Shown: positions 52,722-63,261, numbered from the stretch's first letter. The stretch: DNA of 64,000 bases from Denitratimonas sp037478135 (GCF_037478135.1 NZ_JBBHDV010000003.1:248001-312000), one strand, 5' to 3'. Notes: generated by a model not told the origin, from the sequence alone. A program made the numbers and translations.

Positions 52722-53705
52722 TCATCCTCCGATCGATGCCAGGTGCGGGGTCAGGCCGGTATCGCCCTGATGCAGGCCGTGGCCGGCGGCCTTGAGGCCG
52801 AGTTGGGTGGCGATGCGTGCGGTCAGTTCGTCGTGGCTGTCGTCGGACTGGAGCAGCGGTCGCAGCGGGGTGCCGAAATTGCCGAACAGGCACAGCCTCA
52901 GATCACCGCGCGCAGTGACCCGCAAGCGGTTGCAGCCGGTGCAGAAATCGCGCGAATAGGGCGCGATGATGCCGATCCGGCCGCGATAGTCCGGGTGGGT
53001 GTATTCGCGCGCCGGACCGGCATCGGGCGCGCGTTCGCGCAGCACCCAGCCGCTGTCGAGCAGTTGCTGTTCCAGCGCTTCGGTACGCACATGGTGGCGG
53101 GCGAAGAACTCGGCGTTGTCGCCGGTCTGCATCAGCTCGATGAAGCGTATCGCGGTGTCGCGCTCGCGCAGGTAGTCGAACCAGCCCGGCAACTCGTCGT
53201 CGTTGACGCCGCGCATCAGCACCGCATTGAGCTTGACCGAATCGAAACCCAGCGTCAGCGCGCGCTCCACGCCCTGGAACACCTTGTCGAACAGCATGTG
53301 CCCGGTGATGGCGTGGAAACGGTCGGCATCAAGCGAATCCAGGCTCACATTGAGTGCGGTCAGGCCCGCCGCCCGCCAGGTTTCGACCGTGTCCAGCAGC
53401 TTCCAGCCGTTGCTGGTGAGCGCGATCTTTTCGATACCGGGCGTGGCCGCTGCGGTCTCGATGATCGATGGCAGATCCTTGCGCACGCTGGGTTCGCCGC
53501 CGGTCAGGCGCACCTTGCGCATGCCCAGCGCGGCGAAGGCGCGCAACAGCCGGGCGATCTCGTCCTGCTCCAGAAAGCGCGGCCGGCCATCGGCGGCATA
53601 GCCGTTGGGCAGGCAATAGCTGCACCGGTAGTTGCAGACCTCGGTCAGCGACAGGCGCAGATAGGGGAAGCGCCGCCCGAAGGCATCGACCAGTTGTGCG
53701 CTCAT
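52722..53705 (-). CDS. moaA: GTP 3',8-cyclase (MoaA)
   Basis: Radical SAM enzyme of the first step of molybdenum cofactor synthesis. The radical-SAM cluster motif is Cys24-x3-Cys28-x2-Cys31 (CNYRCSYC); the auxiliary cluster is CTGCNRLRVTARGDLRLC near residues 255-272. LTGGEPSVRKD and LNVSLDSLDADRF are SAM/GTP-binding signatures. The protein ends in the conserved Gly-Gly pair (ASIGG), whose GGA-GGA-TGA codons also form the ribosome binding site of moaCB. First gene of the six-gene operon. Confidence 0.95.
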   Translation of the reverse strand: MSAQLVDAFGRRFPYLRLSLTEVCNYRCSYCLPNGYAADGRPRFLEQDEIARLLRAFAALGMRKVRLTGGEPSVRKDLPSIIETAAATPGIEKIALTSNGWKLLDTVETWRAAGLTALNVSLDSLDADRFHAITGHMLFDKVFQGVERALTLGFDSVKLNAVLMRGVNDDELPGWFDYLRERDTAIRFIELMQTGDNAEFFARHHVRTEALEQQLLDSGWVLRERAPDAGPAREYTHPDYRGRIGIIAPYSRDFCTGCNRLRVTARGDLRLCLFGNFGTPLRPLLQSDDSHDELTARIATQLGLKAAGHGLHQGDTGLTPHLASIGG

Positions 53706-54062
53706 GACGGCCGCTGCCTGTCACGGGAAACGGTTTCACCGGAAGCGATGATCCGGAACAGGCGCGGATGGAGTGGGGCTTCGACCGGTCGGGTGTCCAT
53801 TGCCTGATTGTCGCATCAATACATGCAGGTGGCCGCTGGACGAGGCCCGCACTTCAGTTGCGGGTGGCTTTCAGCCTGTTCTTGTGCAGGTGTTGCGCCC
53901 GGTGGCGATGCGGTGACAGCGGACCAGTGCCGGTCGCAGGCGCATGCGGTCGCCAGCCTACAATCTCATCTGGTGAGACAACCGGCACGGATACTGCCGT
54001 CCTGATCGCGCCATGCACCCTCCGGCCCGTACCAGCCGCACCACCACATAGGGGATGAAGTA
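53706..54062. other. Divergent intergenic region moaA-recC
   Basis: No gene in 357 bp. It must contain the promoters for the moa operon (leftward) and recCBD (rightward). TACAAT (53959-53964) is a good -10 for recC, overlapping the start of the palindrome at 53963-53979. No molybdenum-cofactor riboswitch could be recognised with confidence upstream of moaA. Confidence 0.5.
53963..53979. promoter_or_regulatory. Palindrome aTCTCA-TCTGG-TGAGAc at the recC promoter
   Basis: A dyad with a 5-bp centre starting on the last two bases of the TACAAT -10 box, so it would cover the recCBD transcription start. Same motif and spacing as at 19167 (umuDC), 21756 and 63405. Confidence 0.5.
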
Positions 54063-57000
54063 TTGGATACCGATGCCACCGTCACCGGCCTGACCCTGCT
54101 GCGGGCCAGCCGTCTGGAATCGCTGCTGGAACCGTTGCAGGTGCTGCTGCACGAAACCCGGCCGCAGAATCCGCTCGTGCCGCAGACCGTGGTGGCGGCG
54201 CATCCGGGCATGAAGCAGTGGTTGACCGGCGCGCTGGCGCGCAAGGTCGGCAGCGGCCGCATCGTCGCCAATCTCGATGTGCTGCTGCCCAGCAGCTGGC
54301 TGGATGGCTTGTCGCGGCAATTGCTGGGCGAACGTGCGGTGGCATTGCCGCAGTACCGGCGCGGACACCTGCGCTGGACTCTGCACCACATGCTCGGCCG
54401 GCCTGAAGCACACGGCATCGCCGATACGCGCGTGCTGGCCTATCTGCAAGGCGGCAGCAGTACGGACGAACGGGCACTGCGGCGTTTCCAGCTCGCGGAC
54501 CGGCTGGCGCGGGTGTTTTCACAATATCTGGTCTACCGCGGCGACTGGCTCGATGCCTGGGAAGCCGGCAAGCCGCTTTTCGCGACGGCGCAGGTTTCCG
54601 ATGACGCATTGCGCGATCTGGAACGCGCCTGCCTTGCGCCATTGTGGAAGGCCATCGTCGGCCGGCTCGGCGAACATCGCGGCCGTCTCGTCGGTGAGCT
54701 GGCGACGAAGCTGGCGGCACCGGATGTCGCGCTGCCGCCGCTGCACGTGTTCGGGCTGGCGCACCTGCCGCCGGCGGAACTGTCGGTATTGCGGATGTAT
54801 GCGCGCAGCGCGGCGGTGTTCCTGTATGTGCCCGATCCCTGCCGCGAATACTGGGGCGGCCTGTATCGCGCCCAGCGGGAAGGACAGTGGCAGTTGCCGG
54901 AAACGTCCAAGTGGCAGGACTTCACCGCCACCGAGCGCGCCCGGCTGGAAGACCCGGACGCGCTCGACTGGCACGAGCAGGGCCACCCGCTGCTGGCGCG
55001 CTGGGGCCGCATGGGCCAGCACTTTTTTGCAGCGCTGGTCGAAGGTGAACTGCGCGAGGACATCCGCCACTGGCAGGACGAGGCCGGCACGCCGCCGGAA
55101 AACCGCCTGCAACGGCTGCAATACAGCATCCGCCAGTTGCAGCCCGAACTGATGGCCGAAGACGTGACGGACACGTCCGTCAGCCGCGATCCCAGCCTGC
55201 GCGTACACGCCTGCCATACCCGCCAGCGCGAACTGGAAGTGCTGCGCGATGCGCTGCTGGATGCGATCGAACACGAAGGCGTGCGCGCCGGCGACATCGT
55301 GGTGATGGCGCCGGACATCCAGGCCTATCTGCCACTGATCCCGGCCGTGTTCGGCGAACCGGGTTCGGCCCGCGAACGTCTGCTGCCGTATCACCTGGCC
55401 GATGTGCCGGTGGCGCGCAGCCACCCGTCGTTCACCGTGTTCACCACCTTGCTGGGGATCGGCGCAGCACGCATCACCGCACCGGAAGTGGTCGATCTGC
55501 TGGCCGTGGACGAGGTGCGCCGCGCGCTGTCGCTGGATGCCGATGCGGCCGACACGCTGGTCGAATGGCTCGGCAACAGCCGCGTCGCGTGGGCGCTGGA
55601 TGGTGCGCACAAGGGCGCGCTGTCGCTGCCGGCGCGGCCCGAATTCAGTTTCGCGTGGGCGCTGGACCGGATGCTGGCCGGTTATCTGATGGCCGATGTG
55701 CCGGGCGCGGAAGACCCCGACGCGGTGCAGCTTCCCGATGGCACCCAACTACTGCCGATGGGCGGCATCGAAGGCCCCGGCGCGGCCGCACTCGGCAGCC
55801 TCGACCATCTGCTGCGCCAGTTGCAGGCCTGGCGCGATCTGGCCCAGGTCGAACAGTCCGCCGCCGACTGGTCGCGGCTGCTGCGCGAACGCGTGGATGC
55901 GCTGATGCGGATCGACCCCACCGATACCGATGCACGCGCCGCGCTGTCGGTGATCCACCGCGCCATCGCCAATCTCGCAGGCGAACCGGCGGTCAACGAC
56001 GAGCAGCCGCTGCTGCGCCTTGCGGTGGTGCGCGAGCTGTTGCAGGAAGCCCTCGCCGGCGCGCCGGAACACCAGCGCTTCCTGATGGGTGGTGTGACCT
56101 TCTGCGGCATGGTGCCGCAGCGCGCGATCCCGTTCGACGTGGTCTGCGTGCTGGGTCTGGACGAAGGCGCGTTTCCGCGCCGGCCTTCCGATGGCGGCAT
56201 CGACCTGATGGCGCGCATCCGCCGGGTCGGTGATCGTGACGTGCCCGGCGATGACCGCTATCTGTTCCTGGAAACCGTGATGTCGGCGCGCAAGCGCCTG
56301 CACCTGTCCTTCCTTGGCCAGGGCGTGCGCGACGGCAAACCGCGCAATCCGGCCGCGCCGCTGGCCGAACTTCTGGCCGAACTGGAACACCATGCCGGCA
56401 TCACGCCCGGCGACGAGGACGCGCTGCGGCCATGGATCGTGCGGCATCCGCTGCAACCTTTCGATGCGCGCTATTTCGATGCCGGCCAGCCGGCGCTGTA
56501 CTCGTATTCGCAGGCGTTCGGCGGCATGTGGGGCGCAGGTGACAAATCGCTGCCGGGCCTGCGCGAAGCGCCGCTGCCATTGCACGAGCCGCTGCCCGAT
56601 CCGGTGCCGCTGCGCGCGCTGGAAAACCATTTCCGCGATCCGGCCAGAGCGCTGCTGCGGGATCATCTGCGCCTGTCGCTGGATGCCCTCGACGGCAACG
56701 TGCGCCTGCCCGAGGATGAGCCGAAGGATGGCATTTCGGCCATCCACACGGTCGCGCGCCGGGTCTTTTTGCAGCATGTGCTGCCGCGCAAATGTGCCGA
56801 CCCGGACTGGGTGTGGGACGGATTGCCGCCGGCGTGGGTCGCGCATGGCGGCGTGCTGCCGCTGGGTGAGGCCGGACAAGTGCAATGGGCCGCCGAGGCC
56901 GAGGCGGTGCAGGCGCTGTGGGCGCAGGCACAGGAAAGCCGACGCTTTGCCGTGTCCTCGGCTACTGCCGCGCAGACGCTGCGGGTGGATGTGGCCCTGC

Positions 57001-57722
57001 GGTTGCCGGGCGAGGATGACGAAGACGGGCAGGGCGATGCACCGCAACGCATCAGCGGCCAGGTGCGCAATGTGTTTCCGATGCCTGAGGGCGGCGGCGT
57101 GCAGCTGGTGTTCGCCTATCCCAAATCCGGCGATGAAAAAACCCGGCTGAAGAGTGCCGGCGATCTGGACTTCAAGGACCGGATTCCCGCCTTTCTGCAC
57201 TGGGCGCTGCTGCGCCTGCATTACGCGCAGAACGCAATGCCGGTGCGCCTGACGATGCTGGCCGAGGGCGAGCCCGATCTGGCGCAGCGCATCAATGCCT
57301 GGGATGAACACTACTGCCAGGCCGATGCGCCGGCCCGCGCCGCATTGCAGGCCGAACTGCGCCGCCGCCTGCGCGGACTGGTCCGCTGCTGGGATATCGC
57401 GCGGCAGGGCGGCTCGTATTTCCATCCAAAAGCCGGCTGGAGTGCGGTCAACGCGAAAAACGAGGAGGCGATTGCATCGGCGGTACGCAGTGTCTGGGTC
57501 AGGGATTTTGGCGGCGTGGGCGAACGCGATTACGCCCCCGGCTACGCCGCGATGCTGGAAGGCGATCTGGTCTTCGGCGATGCCGACAGCGATGCCGAAG
57601 GAAAGGCGCTGGCAGCGCTGGCGCATGAAGCCCGCACCATCAATGAACTGATCCGGCTGGATACGTTTCTGCCGCCACAGCATGACGATCCGGACACCAA
57701 CACGCAGGAGGCCAAGGCATGA
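54063..57722 (+). CDS. recC: Exodeoxyribonuclease V subunit RecC
   Basis: Chi-recognition subunit of RecBCD, 1219 residues, cytoplasmic. RecC features are the N-terminal ASRLESLLEPLQVLL, HPGMKQWLTGALARK, LDVLLPSSWL, and the central MVPQRAIPFDVVCVLGLDEGAFPR with RPSDGGIDLM. The likely start is TTG 54063, with AGGGG about 13 bp upstream; no in-frame ATG is close. It overlaps recB by 4 nt. The recC-recB-recD order without ptrA is usual outside enterobacteria. Confidence 0.94.
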   Translation: MDTDATVTGLTLLRASRLESLLEPLQVLLHETRPQNPLVPQTVVAAHPGMKQWLTGALARKVGSGRIVANLDVLLPSSWLDGLSRQLLGERAVALPQYRRGHLRWTLHHMLGRPEAHGIADTRVLAYLQGGSSTDERALRRFQLADRLARVFSQYLVYRGDWLDAWEAGKPLFATAQVSDDALRDLERACLAPLWKAIVGRLGEHRGRLVGELATKLAAPDVALPPLHVFGLAHLPPAELSVLRMYARSAAVFLYVPDPCREYWGGLYRAQREGQWQLPETSKWQDFTATERARLEDPDALDWHEQGHPLLARWGRMGQHFFAALVEGELREDIRHWQDEAGTPPENRLQRLQYSIRQLQPELMAEDVTDTSVSRDPSLRVHACHTRQRELEVLRDALLDAIEHEGVRAGDIVVMAPDIQAYLPLIPAVFGEPGSARERLLPYHLADVPVARSHPSFTVFTTLLGIGAARITAPEVVDLLAVDEVRRALSLDADAADTLVEWLGNSRVAWALDGAHKGALSLPARPEFSFAWALDRMLAGYLMADVPGAEDPDAVQLPDGTQLLPMGGIEGPGAAALGSLDHLLRQLQAWRDLAQVEQSAADWSRLLRERVDALMRIDPTDTDARAALSVIHRAIANLAGEPAVNDEQPLLRLAVVRELLQEALAGAPEHQRFLMGGVTFCGMVPQRAIPFDVVCVLGLDEGAFPRRPSDGGIDLMARIRRVGDRDVPGDDRYLFLETVMSARKRLHLSFLGQGVRDGKPRNPAAPLAELLAELEHHAGITPGDEDALRPWIVRHPLQPFDARYFDAGQPALYSYSQAFGGMWGAGDKSLPGLREAPLPLHEPLPDPVPLRALENHFRDPARALLRDHLRLSLDALDGNVRLPEDEPKDGISAIHTVARRVFLQHVLPRKCADPDWVWDGLPPAWVAHGGVLPLGEAGQVQWAAEAEAVQALWAQAQESRRFAVSSATAAQTLRVDVALRLPGEDDEDGQGDAPQRISGQVRNVFPMPEGGGVQLVFAYPKSGDEKTRLKSAGDLDFKDRIPAFLHWALLRLHYAQNAMPVRLTMLAEGEPDLAQRINAWDEHYCQADAPARAALQAELRRRLRGLVRCWDIARQGGSYFHPKAGWSAVNAKNEEAIASAVRSVWVRDFGGVGERDYAPGYAAMLEGDLVFGDADSDAEGKALAALAHEARTINELIRLDTFLPPQHDDPDTNTQEAKA

Positions 57723-60700
57723 GCACGCCCGCAAACTGGACCACGCTGACCCTGGCGGGCGCCGGCCGCAGTCTGGTCGAAGCCAGCGCCGGCACCGGCA
57801 AGACCTGGACCATCAGCGCGCTGTACCTGCGCCTGTTGCTGGAAGAACAGCGCGTACCGCAGCAGATCATCGTCAGCACCTTCACCAATGCCGCCGCCGC
57901 CGAACTGTCCGAGCGGCTGCGCAGCAAATTGCAGTGGGCGCTGGCCGAAGCTGCCGCACATGGTGCAGGGCAGGGCATCGAGGCTGCGCCTGATGAAGCC
58001 ACCGACCGCGCCTGGCTGCGCAAGCGCTGGCGCACGGATGCCGCTGTGCTGAAGACCGACGTGCAGCGCCTGCAGGCGGCCCTGACCGGTTTCGACGCCG
58101 CACCGATTTCCACGCTGCATTCGCTGTGCTCGCGCATCCTCGCCGATCACCCGTTCGCCGCCGGCGCGCTGTTCAACGGGCGCGACATGATCGACGGCAA
58201 GACCTTGCAGGCCGCGCTGGCGAACGACCTGTGGCGGGTCATCAGCCAGGGCGATGATGAGGATGAACTGGTCACCTTGGCGCGTGAAGCGGATGTCAGC
58301 CGCGCCCAATTGGACAAATACCTGCCGGTGCTGATGCAGCCGGATGTGGTGGTGGAGGCGTCGTCGCCGGAGACCGTCATCGCTGCGCTGCAGGATGTGG
58401 TTGGCGAGGTTTCCGGCTGGCGCGCCGCGTTGCGCGCGGTTCTGGATCAGCCGGGCCTGCTGCGTGCCGGCGGCAAGCTCCAGAAAGCATGGATCGCATT
58501 GGTTGATGCACTGGAGGCGCCCTTCGATGGCTTGGCTCAGGTGCTGGTCGATCATCTCTCCGGGCTGTCTGAAGCAACCGGGATGAAAGGCGTCAACGGC
58601 CCCGGCAAGACACACCCCGAGGTGATGCGTCTGGTTGAACAATCAACGCGAATCGCTCATGCGATACCACCGCACACGCTGGATCTCGCCAGCAGCCTGC
58701 CGCTTCGAAAGTTCCTCACCGCCGCCCAGCACTGGTGCCAACACGCGATGCAGTCGCGACTGGATGCCGCCAACCAGTCCACCTTTGACCAGTTGCTGCA
58801 CAGCGTGCGTGCCGCATTGGAGCCGCGCGAAGGCCGGCGGGCATTGGCCGATGCCTTGTTCGCGGCGTGGCCGGTGGCGCTGGTGGACGAATTCCAGGAT
58901 ACCGATCCGGTGCAGTTCGGCATCCTCGATGCGATCTACCGCGATGCGGAAGGCAAGCCGCGCGGGCGGCTGGTGATGATCGGCGACCCGAAACAGTCGA
59001 TCTACCGTTTCCGTGGCGGCGATGTGCAGGCCTACGAGCGCGCGCGCGATGCCGTGCCAGACGAGGACCGCCTGACGCTGGACACCAACCACCGTTCCAG
59101 CCGCGCTTACGTCGCGGCGGTCAATGCTTTCTACGCCGCCACCGGCACACGCCTGGGGCCGAAAGAATCGAACACCTCGATCAGTTACGAGCCGGTGCAG
59201 GCCAGCGGCCGCCGCGATGCGAAGCCCTTGCAACATGCGAGCAATGGCGCGCCGGTCGAACAAGCGCTGGTGCTGCATGAACTGACATCGCTCGAGGGCA
59301 TCGTCGACCTCACCGATCACGCGCTGCACACCTGCGCCGGGCAGATCGTATGGGCGCTGTCGGAAAACGGTTACCGCATTGATGGCAAGCCATTGCGGCC
59401 GGGTGATATCGCGGTGCTGTTGCCCGGCCATGCCCAGATCGCCCGGCTGGGCGCGCTGCTGAAGGCGCGCGGCGTGCCCTGCGTGGCGGTGTCGCGGGCC
59501 AGCGTGTTCGATACCGATACCGCGCGCGATCTGCGTCTGGTGCTGCACGCGGTGCTGCATGCCGGCGATCCGGGCAGCCTGCGCGCGGCGCTGGTCACGC
59601 GCCTGTTCGGTGCCAGCCTGCGCGAGATCCAGCAACTGCGCGATGACGCCGCTGCCTGGGACCGCAAGGTCGCGCGCTTCCACGCATTGCATGCACTGCT
59701 GGGCACGCGCGGGCCGCTGGCGGTGGTCGGCAGCCTGCTGGAGGAACAGGCCGCGCGACTGCTTCAAAGCGTGGACGGCGAGCGCATGCTGACCGATCTG
59801 CGCCATCTGGGCGAACTGCTGCAGGAAGCCTGGGAAGACTGCGGCGGCGGCGAGCGGCTGATGGCCTGGTTCGCCGACCAGATGGACGGCGGAGCCGATG
59901 ATGCCGATGCCGCCGATACGCGCGCACTGCGACTGGAATCGGATGCCGAACGGGTCCGCTTGATGACCCTGCACGTCAGCAAGGGGTTGGAATTCGGCGT
60001 CGTGTTCCTGCCGCTGATGTGGAACCACAAACGATTCCATAAGGCTGGCAGCATGCCGCATCTGCTGTCCGATCCCGAGGATGGTCGCAAATACCTGATG
60101 GAAGGGCCGGGCAAGGAACGGGTCAAACAGCAGGAATTCGAGGAGCGTTTCCGCATGCTGTACGTGGTGTTGACCCGCGCCATCCATGCCTGCCATGTGC
60201 TGACCTTGTCTTCGGATGTCAAACGCCCTGCGGATGCACCGCTGAACACGCTGGACCTTGCCGCACTCGCACCCGATGCTGATGCCGAACCGACGACCAT
60301 CGCCCGTCACGAAGGCTGGGATGCACACGATGAACTGCGCTGGATTCCACCCCGGCCATCGGGCGAACAGCGCAGCGTGCGCCCGCTGCCACCCGCGCCG
60401 CGCGGCCCGCTGCCGATGCGGCACAGCTTCACCACGCTCAGCGGTGCTGGCCAGTCGCATATCGGCGGCGAGGACGAGGCGGCGGCGGACGAGGCTGTGG
60501 TTGAACGGATCGCGCCGCATGAAACACACGATGCGGACAGCCTGCCGGACGAACTTCCGGCCACCCCGTCGAGCTGCACCTTCCATCGCGAACTGGACAG
60601 CCTGTCGATGATCGGCGGTGCGGACTTCGGCAACGCGGTGCATGCCATCTTCGAAGACCGTGTGCCCGGGCTATCACTCGATGCCCAGCCCGGCCATGTG

Positions 60701-61360
60701 CGGGCGGCGCTGGAGCGCTACGGTGTGCGCCCGCGCGAAGGCGATGTCGAAGACCTTGCCGCCGCCCTTACAACCCGTCTGCAGAGCGTGCTCGATACCC
60801 GCCTCTCAGGTGCTGGCGGGCCGTGTCTGGCCGCACTTGCGGCACACGAGATGCGTGCCGAAATGGAGTTCAACTACGTGCTTGATGGTGCCAGCCTGCG
60901 CGCCCTGCGGCTGGCCTGCGAAGCGCATGGCGAAGCCGGTCTGGTGCCGCCGCGCGAGCAGATTCTGGCCGGCCTGATGAACGGCAAGATCGACCTGATA
61001 TTCGCCCACGATGGCCGCTTCCACGTGCTCGACTACAAGAGCAACCAGCTCGCCAGCGGCGCGCGCGCCTGCCTTGAGGACTACGCGCCGGCCGCGCTGG
61101 AAAACAAGATGGCCAGCACCGGCTACCGCTTCCAGGCGCTGCTGTACGCAGTCGCGGTGGAGCGCCATCTGCGCGAAAGGCTAGGTACGGACTATTGCCG
61201 CGAACAGCATCTGGGCGACTGCTGGTACCTGTTCGTCCGCGCCGTCGGGCTGCAACTGCCGGACGGCACGCCCTGCGGCGTCTGGCGGCATCGCTTCGGC
61301 GACGCGCTGCTGGATGCGGTGCAGAACGTCCTTGGCGCACGCTGGCAGGAGGCAGCATGA
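57719..61360 (+). CDS. recB: Exodeoxyribonuclease V subunit RecB
   Basis: 3'-5' helicase and nuclease subunit, 1213 residues. UvrD-type helicase motifs: Walker A EASAGTGKTW (residues 21-30), VDEFQDTDPVQF (motif II), GDPKQSIYRFRGGD (motif III), and LHVSKGLEFGVVFLP (motif V). The C-terminal nuclease domain has IDLIFAHDGRFHVLDYKSNQ with the catalytic Asp and Lys. Overlaps recC (ATGA) and recD (ATGA), so the three subunits are co-translated. Confidence 0.96.
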   Translation: MSTPANWTTLTLAGAGRSLVEASAGTGKTWTISALYLRLLLEEQRVPQQIIVSTFTNAAAAELSERLRSKLQWALAEAAAHGAGQGIEAAPDEATDRAWLRKRWRTDAAVLKTDVQRLQAALTGFDAAPISTLHSLCSRILADHPFAAGALFNGRDMIDGKTLQAALANDLWRVISQGDDEDELVTLAREADVSRAQLDKYLPVLMQPDVVVEASSPETVIAALQDVVGEVSGWRAALRAVLDQPGLLRAGGKLQKAWIALVDALEAPFDGLAQVLVDHLSGLSEATGMKGVNGPGKTHPEVMRLVEQSTRIAHAIPPHTLDLASSLPLRKFLTAAQHWCQHAMQSRLDAANQSTFDQLLHSVRAALEPREGRRALADALFAAWPVALVDEFQDTDPVQFGILDAIYRDAEGKPRGRLVMIGDPKQSIYRFRGGDVQAYERARDAVPDEDRLTLDTNHRSSRAYVAAVNAFYAATGTRLGPKESNTSISYEPVQASGRRDAKPLQHASNGAPVEQALVLHELTSLEGIVDLTDHALHTCAGQIVWALSENGYRIDGKPLRPGDIAVLLPGHAQIARLGALLKARGVPCVAVSRASVFDTDTARDLRLVLHAVLHAGDPGSLRAALVTRLFGASLREIQQLRDDAAAWDRKVARFHALHALLGTRGPLAVVGSLLEEQAARLLQSVDGERMLTDLRHLGELLQEAWEDCGGGERLMAWFADQMDGGADDADAADTRALRLESDAERVRLMTLHVSKGLEFGVVFLPLMWNHKRFHKAGSMPHLLSDPEDGRKYLMEGPGKERVKQQEFEERFRMLYVVLTRAIHACHVLTLSSDVKRPADAPLNTLDLAALAPDADAEPTTIARHEGWDAHDELRWIPPRPSGEQRSVRPLPPAPRGPLPMRHSFTTLSGAGQSHIGGEDEAAADEAVVERIAPHETHDADSLPDELPATPSSCTFHRELDSLSMIGGADFGNAVHAIFEDRVPGLSLDAQPGHVRAALERYGVRPREGDVEDLAAALTTRLQSVLDTRLSGAGGPCLAALAAHEMRAEMEFNYVLDGASLRALRLACEAHGEAGLVPPREQILAGLMNGKIDLIFAHDGRFHVLDYKSNQLASGARACLEDYAPAALENKMASTGYRFQALLYAVAVERHLRERLGTDYCREQHLGDCWYLFVRAVGLQLPDGTPCGVWRHRFGDALLDAVQNVLGARWQEAA

Positions 61361-63261
61361 AGACGCACGTTGCTGGAGAACACTTCGGTTTCCACGAACC
61401 TTCCCCGTCATCCCCTTTGCCGGAGGAATGGCGCGAACTGGATCGCGCGGTTTGGCGCTGGGTGCTGGCGCACGGCGGCGATCCGCTCACCGCCCACACC
61501 GCCGCCTGGGCCAGCCATGCCGAAGGCCAGGGCCACAGCGCACTGGAACTGGCCACAGTGGCGGAAAACGCGGATCCGGATGTGGCCACACAGGTGCGTG
61601 CCGCTCTGGAGCAAAGCGCACTGGTTGCGCCGGGCGATGCCGACGGCACGCAGCATTGCCCCTTCGTGCTGGAAGGCGGACATTTCTATCTGCGGCGCAA
61701 TCACCGTTCCGAAGTCGCGGTGGCGCGCGCGCTGGCACGGCGGCGGCAGGCCGCGTCGGAGCCGGTTCGCCCGCTGCACGATGATGAATTGCGTGCACTG
61801 TTCAACGGCAGCTGGACGGACGAGGAGGAACGCCAGCGCGCCGCCGTGCGGCAGGCACCCGGACGTGCGCTGATGGTGCTGACCGGCGGCCCCGGCACCG
61901 GCAAGACCACCACCGTGCTGCGCATGCTGCTGGGGCTTTCACGCGAACACGAAGCGCGCCACGGCGGCCTGCCGCAGATCCGCATCGCGGCGCCCACAGG
62001 CAAGGCCGCGCAGCGTCTCAGCGGCTCGCTGCGCGAAGGTGCCGAACGCCTGCGCGGCGGCGAAGAGCCTGTCTCCGACTCCTGGCAGAGGCATCTGGAT
62101 GCCGTGCTCGGCACCGAATCGGGCACCGTGCACCGGTTGCTCGGCAGTCGCGGACGCCACGGCGGATTCGCCTTCCGCGCCGATGAGCCGCTGCCGGCCG
62201 ACATCGTGGTGGTGGACGAGGCTTCGATGCTGGATCTGGGCCTGCTGCGCGCGCTGCTGGACGCGCTGCGCGAGGACGCGGTGCTGGTGCTGGTGGGCGA
62301 TGCCGACCAGCTCACCTCGGTCGGCACAGGTTCGATCATGATGGACATCGTGCGCGCACTGGAAACCGATCCGCGCGGCGATCTGGTGCGCCTCGCACAC
62401 TGCTTCCGCGCCGACATCACGCTGGTGCCGATCAACGAAGCGGTCCGGCGCGGCGATGCAGAGGCCTTCGATACCGCCGTCGCTGCGGCCGCCACCCACA
62501 CCGCCCGCAACGGTCGACCGGCAGCGAAGATGTGCCACGTGGCCGATGTGGCAGCGCTGCGCCGCCGCCTCGCGACATGGGGTCGCAGCCTGCAACAGGT
62601 GCTGGCGGACGTGGACATCACCACACCGCTGGCGGCGGACGATCCGGCGCTGCTGTCGCGCCTGGAGACGCTGGGCCGGCAACAACTGCTGTGTGCACTG
62701 CGTGAAGGCGCGTTCGGTGCGGTGCAGGCCAACGCGCTGATCGCCGCACGGCTGCGTCAATGGGATGCGCTTTCAGCCTGGGCCGGACGCGACTGGTATC
62801 CGGGCCGCGCCGTCATCATCACCCGCAACGACCCGGCCGCCCGGCTCTACAACGGCGATGTCGGGATCTGCGTGCCGGTGTTGAACAACAACGGCGACAC
62901 CCTGCTGCGCGTGGCCTTCGAACGCCCACCCGATGCCGCATCGCAGGCTTCCGAACACACGGATGCGCCTCCGCCATTGCGCCTGTTCGACCCCTACACC
63001 CTGCCGCCACACGAGGACGCCTTCGCGCTGACCGTGCATAAAAGCCAGGGTTCCGAATACGACCACGTCGCGGTACTGCTGCCACCGGCCCCGGACTCCC
63101 CGCTGCTGGTGCGCCAGACCCTCTACACCGCACTTTCGCGTGCCCGGCAATCACTGGAACTGTGGAGCGTGCCGGCATCGACAGCTCAAGCGCTGGCCAC
63201 TCCGCTGCTGCGGCATGGGAGATTGGCGGAGAGGATGGTGGAGGGAATGGGTGGTGGCTGA
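61357..63261 (+). CDS. recD: Exodeoxyribonuclease V subunit RecD
   Basis: 5'-3' helicase subunit of RecBCD, 634 residues from ATG 61357. Walker A is GGPGTGKTT (177-185), Walker B VVDEASMLDLG, motif III GDADQLTSVGTGSIMMD and the late UvrD-C-like LTVHKSQGSEYDHV with TLYTALSRARQSLEL. The ATG overlaps the recB stop. The longer open frame inside recB is not the start. Confidence 0.95.
   Translation: MKTHVAGEHFGFHEPSPSSPLPEEWRELDRAVWRWVLAHGGDPLTAHTAAWASHAEGQGHSALELATVAENADPDVATQVRAALEQSALVAPGDADGTQHCPFVLEGGHFYLRRNHRSEVAVARALARRRQAASEPVRPLHDDELRALFNGSWTDEEERQRAAVRQAPGRALMVLTGGPGTGKTTTVLRMLLGLSREHEARHGGLPQIRIAAPTGKAAQRLSGSLREGAERLRGGEEPVSDSWQRHLDAVLGTESGTVHRLLGSRGRHGGFAFRADEPLPADIVVVDEASMLDLGLLRALLDALREDAVLVLVGDADQLTSVGTGSIMMDIVRALETDPRGDLVRLAHCFRADITLVPINEAVRRGDAEAFDTAVAAAATHTARNGRPAAKMCHVADVAALRRRLATWGRSLQQVLADVDITTPLAADDPALLSRLETLGRQQLLCALREGAFGAVQANALIAARLRQWDALSAWAGRDWYPGRAVIITRNDPAARLYNGDVGICVPVLNNNGDTLLRVAFERPPDAASQASEHTDAPPPLRLFDPYTLPPHEDAFALTVHKSQGSEYDHVAVLLPPAPDSPLLVRQTLYTALSRARQSLELWSVPASTAQALATPLLRHGRLAERMVEGMGGG

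Noticed and set aside
53706..54000. Molybdenum-cofactor riboswitch upstream of moaA
   Set aside because: Expected location, but I could not identify the conserved core with confidence on the minus strand, so it is not annotated.
55749..57734. Long minus-strand frames opposite recC and recB (also 58643-60643)
   Set aside because: Same reason: GC-biased shadows of confidently identified genes, with no protein-like content or ribosome binding sites.
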